Shown here one piece after another: positions 11,712-21,290 of a stretch of 64,000 nt of DNA. The notes beneath the pieces were generated by a model that was not told the origin of the DNA, made no database searches, and worked only from the letters and a program-made list of their open reading frames with translations. Location: assembly GCA_025024175.1 (NCBI GenBank), contig QCXZ01000041.1:18347786-18411785 (forward strand). The letters are read 5' to 3'. Numbering within the stretch: the stretch's first letter is position 1; the number at the start of each line of letters is the position of its first letter. This DNA comes from Rhyzopertha dominica. Taxonomy: Eukaryota > Arthropoda > Insecta > Coleoptera > Bostrichidae. The translations under genes and the position numbers were made by a program.

Positions 11712-12000
11712 CTCAGGACGACTGCATGCACTCGCGTAAAATCCGCTCGAACACAAGGACGTCAGCGAGGAAGCGTCGCGCCCTTCGAGGACGAGGAAAA
11801 ACTGACATCGAAGCGGTCCAGGTTCGAGAGTTCGGATGCTGCGCGAATGCGACCGATACTGTGCGAGCTGGTGATAACGCAGGACCCCTCGCGGCGATAA
11901 CTGTTATAGCGCCGGAATTTGTTAGTGTTATTATTAGGGATGAGGTTGAAAAGCTAACGATGATGGCGGTTGTCTTGGCGGACGATGAATGGGGTTAATC
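11712..12000 (-). promoter_or_regulatory. GC-rich stretch upstream of the small-protein candidate
   Basis: The 290 bases before the ATG are GC-rich and rich in CG dinucleotides, as expected of a 5' leader or promoter. A minus-strand TCAGT (11801-11805), which matches the arthropod initiator, lies about 90 bases upstream of the ATG. No TATA box is obvious at the right distance. Long forward frames here (11559-11900 and 11726-11998) have no recognisable domain and are explained by the scarcity of stop triplets. This is inference from composition and position only. Confidence 0.25.
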
Positions 12001-12629
12001 GTGGAGATTTTTTTTATTAAAGAAAATAATACATAAATATCTCATTTCAAATAAAATGAATTGAAAGTAAGAGTCATCGTCTTGAACAGAAGAGCTTTGC
12101 GAAATACTTCGTCAGAAGCATAATACAAAAACAGATACCTATAGATGAAAACCATTTTTGGTCAAGTCTAATTATGTGCTCTGTTTCGCAATATAAACAT
12201 GCAATATACAAAATGACATGCATGAACTTTGAGAATGTGCACGCTCTCTCCCTATGGTATTGCTGAAATGTATGTTAGTTATATTAGAATTGTATATAGG
12301 CCAGACTATGCCAAATATTATATAGAGGTGATTATACACAGTGATGTAGTAAGTATAAACAATACTTTAAACATTAAAGACATAACAGAGTTAAATATTA
12401 AATGTGATTAAGAAACTTAAACCGAAAAAATATATAAAACTAACATACATTTATCCGTCAAAATGTAAATAGGCAAAAATATTTCGAACTCATAAAAGTG
12501 GTGATTGAAATGATTATTTACGATAAAAAAAATTTCACATTAAGCCATACCCAACCCCAAAGCGACCAACCACAACAATCTTAATTAGCTTTGCGGAGAG
12601 CTTATGTAAATCTTTTAATAAAAATTGTC
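12001..12629. other. AT-rich DNA, nothing recognised
   Basis: No gene or repeat boundaries were seen. The 60-codon frame at 12229-12411 has no protein-like features. Confidence 0.35.
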
Positions 12630-12850
12630 AAGTAGATACAATTTACACAGATTTTGCGAAAGTGTTCGATGCAGTGCATCACGAATGCTTTATTTTGTGT
12701 AAGTAAACCTCTACTTGCACCATTTGCTTCTTACTTATCAAACAAGCGTCAGTACGTTGTGTACGAGAGGGCAAAATTAGAAGTATTTGAAACAAAATCG
12801 GGTGCTCCTCAAGCGTCTACTTTAGGACCACTGTTAATCGTTCGATTTTA
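12630..12850 (+). pseudogene. Non-LTR reverse transcriptase fragment
   Basis: Forward translation gives YTDFAKVFDAVHHECF in one frame and, after a frameshift or small deletion near 12700, APFASYLSNKRQYVVYE and SGAPQASTLGPLL in another. F-A/S-K-x-F-D-x-V-x-H is RT motif A of Jockey/CR1-type non-LTR elements, SYL-x-N-R-x-Q-Y-V is the following segment, and G-x-P-Q-x-S-x-L-G-P-L-L is motif B. The spacer between the first two is shortened and the catalytic YxDD motif is missing. No 5' or 3' boundary is visible. It is an inactive scrap. Confidence 0.75.
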
Positions 12851-13574
12851 AAATTTATATAGAATAACACACATTTGAACAGCGTAAGACACTGGTGATG
12901 TAATAATCATTGCTTAAAAATGAACATAGGGAAATGCTTTCCAGTATCTTATAGTACGTATATTGTGTTTACAGTATGACCTAAATAGGATTCCCTAGTA
13001 GTGTGCTATTAATAGACATTATTTAAACCTCTCTGAATGTATATATATATCTACTAGTGGTAAACTTAATCCAGCTATGTATATATGCGTATCATATTGA
13101 TAATGTATATGTTGGAAGAATATCCATTGTTAAGGATTTAAGTTCCTTTTTGTTCACCACATTCACAATATTGACAGCAATAGTTATAAAAGTTAGGTTT
13201 TCCTTACATTGATAGTAACTATTTGCAGAGACTTTCGTAACGTTAATGCTTTCAATGCACTATTTTTCTCTTTAGTGAGATCCCAGTATGCAGTACTTAT
13301 TTGACATTATTTACGAGTACATATCATGTATATTAAATTACTCGAGAGCGTCACCAGACGATTTTAAAATTTTTTTCGGTTAGCTATGTTTCGCTAAAAG
13401 CGCGGCGTCTTATCATTATCATGTGTCTACTAAACAACGGCATGTTCTTACTGAGCAGAATTTAATTTTCAGTTGCTCCTGTTAATTCCCACTATTATAC
13501 TCAATATATACGTCTTTCTTCGGTGATTTATTTCTATACTTTATATTGTATAAGGATGCGTATTATTTTGTATT
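12851..13574. other. AT-rich DNA, nothing recognised
   Basis: No supported feature. A short TA-rich run lies near 13040. Confidence 0.35.
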
Positions 13575-13687
13575 ACAGCGCGTAAATGTACGTTCTATGC
13601 ATTTCCTGTAAATGGGATAGGTTGTACATAAACAGTAACTTTAACCACGTTGCAGCTTACCAAAAATATCGCTGATGATAACTGGCA
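13575..13687 (-). pseudogene. Degenerate relative of the 2254-2425 exon (ML-like)
   Basis: On the minus strand the translation reads CQLSSAIFLVSCNVV then KVTVYVQPIPFTGNA, a stop (TAG), and NVHLRAVI. It aligns with the exon at 2254-2425: both have V-S-x-N-V-V-x-V-T, then T-G-x-A-[K/stop]-N-V-[Q/H]-L, and the DNA shares ACAGGAA followed by AGAACGTACA. Compared with that copy it has lost the second cysteine (F instead) and has TAG where the other has AAG. A T-rich stretch and TGCAG lie at 13705-13712, about 18 bases upstream. Same orientation, 11 kb apart: this suggests an old tandem duplication, with this copy dead. The ML-family label rests on the other copy. Confidence 0.4.
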
Positions 13688-13709
13688 TAGGAAGGTTTAC
13701 TTACCTGCA

Positions 13710-16082
13710 AATAAAACATAAGTGTTAGAATAAAAGTTAAATGTCATAAGAGGCAAATTATAGATGCAAACATTGTAGAAAGCAATACATAATCTAAAAT
13801 TAAAATAATGAACGATTAAGATGTTAAGTATATAGACTTTACAAGACAAAATATCTTTAAAGCATACTTTTTTATAAATACGACATAAATATAATATAAA
13901 GGTGCAAGTTAACGATAGTTAAGGATGTATAAATGTTAGAAAAGATTATGGAATCGCAAATAAGGATAACCATCAGCTCCAGTTGGTAATCAAAAGGTAA
14001 CCAACAAACAATAAGATTTAAAATACTGTCAAATATGCATCTATATTGAATAATTTTTAATATATTATCATAGCCATAGGTAATAATATATTATTATTCT
14101 AACGTGATATTTATTTATATAACTATAAATAATACTACTCGATTTGCAACGACTTGTAATCTCGAAGTGGCTCTTCTACAATACAATGATAATGTGTCAT
14201 TAGTAGTTGACAAGTTATCATTTGTTCACTTGATTGTATATTAGAGATATAGGTAACAGTTTGCATTTACTAACATATAAAGTATTTAAGTTTATTAGCT
14301 GACATAAACGCATAAACCAATTTTTTATAGCTACTTCACCAATCCATCATGACTCAGTAGGTAAAAGTAAAAAAACGATTTTTGGGAAATAGTACTGATC
14401 AGATTTCAACAGATTCAATATATGATAGAATACAAACAGACATACGTATGATTACTATCCTCTTTGATTAATTTTAAAGTGGAAGTATTTTGTTGGTGCC
14501 TACCTAATGTTAGAACATCGATGACAAACGTGCATGATCTAAATTCGCGCTATAGGCACTTTATAAGAACTTATATCTTTTTTTTAACTGAAAATAAACA
14601 CGTGTGAAAATAAAAGGTGTCCTTCAGCAATAGAAGGATTTTTCCTAATGCTTGTAGGTTCTGTGTTACCATCTCACTATTTTTAATGGATCAACAACAT
14701 TTTGGAACGTAATCTGTTTCATTAGATTTTAACATTACTACCTCAAAAAAGCGTAAACTAATTTTCTTTGTTTTCCTGATTTAGTGACCGATAAAAATAT
14801 TATGTCAAAAAAGCATTTAAGCCAATAATGATTCTCTAACAAAAAGAAATGGTTAACATTTTTTTAGTTTTTTATAATAATTAATCTTTTTTTAAAATAA
14901 ACTTTAAGTTTAATCCTCTTTATGATTTACTTCAATGTAAAACTAATACATTGCCATCGTCAGTACCAGAATAAATAAGAAAAAAGGGAGGGAACTTTTA
15001 CAACATTATTTTGACATTGACATTTTGGTATGATCTAATATAAAAAGGAACTTTTTCAGGCAGCAGAACATTTTATATTGAAATTTTTGCAAACCATGCT
15101 AATATACCTATGCTAATTGGTTGGATATATTACTTACACAACAGAAGGTTTTGCTTTCTTTCTTTGTTTACTTACCAATTGTTTTTGTTACTTCGCATTT
15201 TTAATAAATACGAGCTCTATTTTTGCGACCGTAAAAGTTAAAAAGATCTGTTCCGCTTTCGTTTATTAAATCGCATTAATTTATCAAAGAAACAAAAATA
15301 GACGCTTGAGACAATAATACATATAGATATGGCAGCAAAAAATTGAGAGTCGATGAGTAATAATTGAAGGCAGGCATGCGAATTATTTAGATATAATCAG
15401 ATTTAATAATAAAACCAGGCAGCTTCCGATCTTGGGATTTGTAATTTCAGAATTCCAGTAAGAACATGCCGGGAATTTTTACTAGGTTCCGGGTTATTAC
15501 AATGCGACCTTAAGATGTTAAGGATCAGTTCAGACTAGCTCAATACTGGTACATCAGCAAAATATAAAAAGCTTGCAGGTATTTCTAATATCCATTGAAA
15601 TAAGTACACTGCCTTCACTAAGTTTCATCGTTCGTTTAATACAAGCAGTGCGGCAAGGGTTAATAATGCAAGGGCGTGGTTATACAAAATTTATATTATT
15701 GTACATGTTCCGCCATTATTGTACAAGTCAGACATTTTATTAATGAAATAGGATTAGCATATGTACCTTTACATGGTATTATTTACGTCATTCCTAATCA
15801 AATGGTATTGTTCTGCTTGACGCCTATATAGATACTAACCAATGCCTTTGTATCATGAACCCCATTACACGAACCTGATGCCAGGCAATTGTGTTAGAGT
15901 TACCTACATCATCTTATAATTAGAACCAATTATAGTAACAGTGAGACATTTGATCACAGTTGGTCAATCACCGCCAAGAAAATGACGTTGTTTACTACCC
16001 ATGCGTAGTTATTAACGAATGCAACCATAAGATTCAAGAGTTTAACTATTCTAAAAGTGTGTCTAACTTATATCAAACGTAA
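13710..16082. other. AT-rich DNA, no gene seen
   Basis: Two kilobases with no supported coding region, RNA gene or repeat end. Local A/T runs are common. Confidence 0.35.
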
Positions 16083-16090
16083 CAGAATAC

Positions 16091-17311
16091 CAGTGGCGGC
16101 TCGTGACAAATTCTATTGCGTCGGCAGTAAAAACTTTGGTCCACTCTAGTTGGTCAATATTATTTATTTATCAATTAGTAAATAATTTTGTATATACTCG
16201 TAGTTGTTGTTGTTTATTACTTGCTACTTCTGTAAATTTTCATATCGACGCAAGTTAAAAAGATAGTTCATTTGGTAACAAATAGCCTAATCTGGCAACT
16301 AGCTTCATAATTTCAACGTTAAGCGTGCACCTGTACTGCACCGGAGAAGAGAAGCCGATATATGTCGAGCCCAATCCGAAGATGTATTCGGAAGTCCGGC
16401 AGACAGCATTAAGCGATTATATGGGTATTGGCGCTTACTTATTTTGTTATTTTCTTTTTGTGTGAAATTCTTCAATGATTTCAGATTGACTAAATTTATA
16501 ACATGTATTTAATTAATTCTGTTAAATGTTTGAAGGTATCTGCTTAAAATTGTTTATTTAAGAGGATAGCTCTTACAATAATCTTGGTAAAATGAAAAAT
16601 TTCGTAGAACATTTGGGTAGTTTTACGTGATTTCAGTATTGAACTATATATATAATTGTTGTTCAATGTACATGTCAAAATTAATTTTCGGAATCCGACG
16701 ATTATGAATGCCGGGCCTCCTTTATTAACTTCAATAAAAACATATATACGTAAAATTAAATTATGATTATAAAAAGCTGTAAGCATGTAAAGGGTGTCAA
16801 TCAGATAATTTGTAATACTCAGTAGAAAACAGAATTATAATTGATCGATTAAAAAAAAACTTGAAATAATTAAAATAAATGATATAGTCCGTTTTAACGT
16901 TTTATTCTGTCTGCCGGACCCAAGCATTGCAGAGTCTCGATTTTCGCCTCAGGATTCAATATGCGCGCAGGGTTGCGTCTTTGTTCAGCTCATAGGAAAA
17001 CGATGCTATTGCTTCCTTATACGATGCGGTCTGCCGACCCAGCGCTTGGATCACGGGCTTGGATGACAAACACATACACGGCCCAGCTACGGTTGCCGAA
17101 TAGCGTTAATTTTTCGGGATAACCCGTAAAAATGTGATTTTGGCTAATTATTAATTTGGTGGTAATGTAAAAAAAATACGTTCCAACTGTTTAAAGATAT
17201 CTGAACATAATAAAATAAAATATACATGAAACTACGAAAAAAAAATAATTTCTTCGATCAAAATTCTGGATCGGCAGTGCCGACCCTGCCGACCCGGACG
17301 AGCCGCCACTG
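16091..17311. mobile_element. hAT-type non-autonomous element, 1,221 bp, perfect 8-bp target duplication
   Basis: Both ends read CAGTGGCGGCTCGT (14 bases, the right one in reverse complement). The flanking eight bases are identical on the two sides: CAGAATAC at 16083-16090 and again at 17312-17319. An 8-bp duplication and CAGTGGCGG-type ends are typical of the hAT superfamily. No hAT transposase was found inside; the only longer frame (minus, 16544-16786) is not recognisable. Inside the ends there are secondary inverted motifs, for example AAGTCCGGCAGACA near 16388 against TGTCTGCCGGACC near 16909, which may be transposase-binding repeats or mark an older nested piece. The intact duplication suggests a relatively well-preserved insertion. 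Confidence 0.9.
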
Positions 17312-17319
17312 CAGAATAC

Positions 17320-19278
17320 AGACTAGGAAAAATTGACACCACTGTAATACTGATAGCTAACCGTACATGGAGCAAAAGGACTAACAAATTTGCGAAAAAA
17401 ATTGTGCTGAACAAATGAAATGAACAAAAGTGGCGTCATAACATACGTTGTTAATTTTAAGAACACTGGCAACCTAGACTTCTGAACAACTCCCCAGTTT
17501 ACTAGTACCACACAGCGGATAAAATTAAATAATAAAGATAATAGACGTCTTTATCGCACCAAATTCCAAACCAAAATAAATGAAATAGATAACATAATAT
17601 TAAAGTTTCCTTAATTGAGTACAATTTTTTAGATAAATCTTTAATAGGATTTATTCGATATGCGCTGTTCTTCCATTTAATCCAGACAGACAGAAAAAAA
17701 ACATAAAGATCATGCACCGAGATTAAAGAAAACCAATTTCTAGTTCAATATTAAGTTGAAAATGAAAGAAAGCTACTACAACTGCCATACGTAATATATT
17801 GCACGAAAACCGATCTTCAAATAAATGTTAAAATAAAAGGGTGTTGAAATTGAAATTCACACTGTAACAGACGAACCATAAAATGTTTATTTTAGACTTT
17901 AGAGACTGTTGCGTTTGTAAGGATGATCCATAAACGAGACTACACCGCGGAATTTGGACCTTGACTGTGACTTCGACCAAGTGATACAAATAAAAATTCC
18001 AGTATTCTAATATCCTTGAATCGTTCTAAAAGGAATACAACTAAATGCAATTTAAATTCATAATAAATGAAATAATAACCATAGAATTTAGATTTAGGCT
18101 TAGTGTGTTGTCCGCTATCCAATCGAAACTATGATCAACGCTGATAGTTTGATAATGCTGTAAACTGGCACTATTACAAAGTAATTTTTGTGATCAATTT
18201 CGAATCTTCGAAGCTGTTGAGGCAGTAATAAAATTATATGGTCGAGAACGTTCATATTTACGAATATGTAGTAATGGTATTTTTTTCTGGTATTCATGAG
18301 AATTTGATAAAAGCGTAATGGATCTGCAAACAAGCATTAACGTACAAGAACACAAATAACCAATGAGCACATCCGAAATATCAGGATGGTTTTACTTAGT
18401 CAGCAACACATGCTGCTTTTTTTTTCTAAATTCTATACCCGCTCTTCGTTAATGGCGTGAGTTCGCACAGTCAACTGTTAGCTATGTAGCGGTTAGGTTA
18501 AAAAGCAATTCAAAGAGACTTCCAAACAAGCAAAAGTAAACATCGTGAAGGCAAACTTCATTAGAACTTTTTCATACGCGACTCCGCATCTCTTTTGGGT
18601 AGGGGCGTGTCAGGCTCGTCGAGGACATCAGACAAACGGAATCAAACATTTTCTTTCGTCTCTACGGCCTATTCAAATCATTAAAATAAACTCCACCACA
18701 TGCTGTATTATTGCGAAAAGGAACCTACAATATTCGGAAACAGGGTTAATAAAACTGCCAGGGCAACGTTTACCCCACTTTTTAATTAAACATCAGTCGG
18801 AGACTGTAACAAGGGAGATTTAAATTTTTGTCACTTTTATTAAATCTCCATCGTGTCAGGCCGGTAACGCGTGCACCCCTAATAATGAAGTCTCAACTTC
18901 TATGATATAACGAAGGCGTCCTACTTTGCATGAAGTTGAAAACGGCTAACAAAATTGACTGCGCACATGCACAAGAGGGGGAAAATGAAATTGTATTATT
19001 CCAGAAAAAGTGAAGCTAATGATGCGGGCGGAAATCGTATTTGCACTTTTATCGACGGTCTTTTGGAGCAATTTATTTGGTTTATTGCAGACAGAATTTC
19101 CACTGAATACTCCACTTTAATGAAATAAATAGTTATCTAATGTTCAATTAATTAACATCTAGAGATAACTCGAGGATACCGAACACACTCGGTAACGTTA
19201 GCCTATTTCTACGAGCAAATGCAAGTTCTTACGGATTACCGATAAGTGGTGTCCCATTTTGGGTGAGTAAAACGTCTT
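17320..19278. other. AT-rich DNA, no gene seen
   Basis: Several 60-90 codon frames occur on both strands with no recognisable domains. A GC-richer patch is present around 18560-18680. No repeat boundary was resolved. Confidence 0.35.
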
Positions 19279-21211
19279 TAGATAGATAAAGCACCGCAAC
19301 TATTGGTCCGTCCTGTATAATGGCGCCAAAATGGCGGACATTGGTGATTTTCTTGGAGATTTTAATCTTNATAGGTTGTTGAGGCGTTGACAAAGTGCTT
19401 GTATATATAAAAAAAGTCGGGTTACGGGTGACCCTAATAACCTATAATGTCCTACAGTCACTAAATAAACTACAATGCCGAAATAGTCCGCCATTGTAGG
19501 GCAAACTAGTGGCAAGAAATAAGATGTTGAACCAAACCAATTAAACCTAACCTTAAAGAACTGCCAGATATCATATATGATGCACAAAACACGTAGGCAA
19601 TTAGGCTTTTTAAGATTACGTCATCCAATATGGCGTCCAGGGGGCAAAAAGCGCACGCATGGGACGCGCCTGCGAAACACTGGAAACGGACGCGTGGCTG
19701 ATAGAGTTGGGTCCTTCATGACCAAGTCGTTCAGATTGAATGACTCATGCCTTGATTTGGCTCACAGCTAATGAATCAGCGTCGTTCGTGTGTCGTACAT
19801 GGTTAACGGCTGACGACAGCACACGACGAGAAAACAGCATGACAGCATATTTATATGCTGTGGCGAGACAAAAGACACCGCTGTCACTTTCAATTCACGA
19901 TCCTTATGAACGACTTGAATGATCCGAATCTACGCGAATGATTGAACGATTTGAATTTAATCGAATGTCCCAGCTCTAGCGACTGATGNTGGCATTAAGT
20001 AATGGGGTTTCTATGACAGCGCGCTAGAAGCTGCATCGTTTTGAAATTTGCCCCCTGGCAGTCGCTCAAAAGTCACGTGTTCTAAAAACCCTAATTAGGC
20101 TTTTTAAAACACGTGACTTGCGGAGCGACTGCCAGGGGGCACATGTCAAAACGATGCAGCTTCTAGCGCGCTGTCATAGAAACACCATTACTTAATGCCA
20201 ACGTCAGTCACTAGAGCTGCGACATTCGATTCAATTCAAATCGTTCAATCAATCGCGTAGATTCGGATCATTCAAGTCGTTCATAAGGATCGTGAATTGA
20301 AAGTGACAGCGGTGTCTCCTGTCTCGCCACAGTATATAAATATGCTGTCATGCTGTGTTCTTGTCGTGTGCTGTCGTCAGCCGTTAACCATGTTAACCAT
20401 GACGCACGAACGACGCTGATTCATTAGCTGTGAGCCAAATCAAGTCATGAGTCATTCAATTTGAACGACTTGGTCATGAAGGACCCAACTCTATCAGCCA
20501 CGCGTCCGTTTCCAAGGTTTCGCAGGCGCGTCCCATGCGTGCGCTTTTTGCCCCCTGGACGCCATATTGGATGACGTAATCTTAAAAAGCCTAATTATCT
20601 AGGGAAAAGTCAAACAACACTGCATCAGAGCCTTATATCTGACAGTTCTCCAATATTTGAGGCTAGGTTTGATAGTTTGGTTTCCTCTCCCATCTTCTTT
20701 TTGCTACTTTGCCCTAAAATAGCGGACTATTGCGGCACTTTAATGCATTTTTTCTGTTATGCGTTTTACATGAAGCCATTACGATTTGCCATTTACAATT
20801 CGCGTTTCGTAGTACAGCCATTTCGAAACGAAATTTTTCGTTTTCCACTACTGGTATTCAAGAAGCGCGACCTCGCAACGTCGCAACTGTCATAGGTCTT
20901 GTCAAAATTGACACTTAGCCAACTTAAGTAAGGTACGTTCAAATTACCTAAATTTTTTATTTTATTCGATTTCTCACATTTTCTTGTAGAGCAGACGAAA
21001 ACCACGCAAAATGGAAAAAATTGTATAAAAAAACCATTTCATAAGGCTCTTTGTCGTACTCATCCATTACAAACCTAGCCTTTAAATGTTGGATGCGTGT
21101 GACAAAATNGCGCCCTATGAAACTAGTTTTTTTTAAATATTCTAGTGTTTGTAATGTGTCCGACATTATGGCGCCACGATGACAAATGAACTGCGGTACT
21201 TTATCTATCTA
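19279..21211. mobile_element. Outer foldback element (MITE family 2 ends)
   Basis: The left edge reads TAGATAGATAAAGCACCGCA and the right edge, in reverse, TAGATAGATAAAGTACCGCA, the same terminus as the 183-bp MITE at 28311-28493. Further in, the arms still pair: around 19480-19570 against about 20640-20745 (for example TTTGCCCTA, ATGGCGGACTAT-like and CTGGCAGTTCT/CTGACAGTTCT words in opposite orientation), but with more divergence than the inner palindrome and with the right arm about 300 bases longer. A 1-kb palindrome (19599-20596) occupies the centre. No transposase was seen. It is best read as a foldback transposon that has received, or is built around, a second one. Confidence 0.7.
19599..20596. 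repeat. Inner palindrome: two ~500-bp units head to head
   Basis: Almost every base from 19599 to 20094 is repeated in reverse complement up to 20596, with only scattered substitutions and small indels (for example an extra GTTAACCAT near 20385). The centre is CTAATTAG at 20091-20098, with no spacer. Each half looks like an element in its own right: it starts AATTAGGCTTTTTA and ends with the reverse complement of AATTAGGGTTTTTAGAACAC, so short terminal repeats of about 14 bases bound each unit. No open frame is plausible. The high arm identity suggests a recent origin or gene-conversion between arms. Confidence 0.85.
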
Positions 21212-21221
21212 GGGATTTTCT

Positions 21222-21290
21222 GTAAAATCCCTAGATATAATAGAGTACCGCAATTGTCGCCATATTCACTATAATAAGAATGGGAAATTT
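21222..21290. mobile_element. Orphan end of MITE family 2, abutting the outer foldback
   Basis: Directly after the foldback, AAAATCCCTAGATATAATAG then AGTACCGCAATTG repeats the family-2 terminus in the opposite direction, giving a hairpin with the end of the previous copy around 21210-21232 (CTAGGGATTTT / AAAATCCCTAG with a 4-base loop). No partner end was found to the right, so this is a truncated copy or a product of head-to-head joining. Confidence 0.6.

Noticed and set aside
11559..11998. Two long forward frames over the GC-rich island
   Set aside because: They are rich in arginine and alanine from reading GC-rich DNA and have no domain; the minus strand has the better coding signal.
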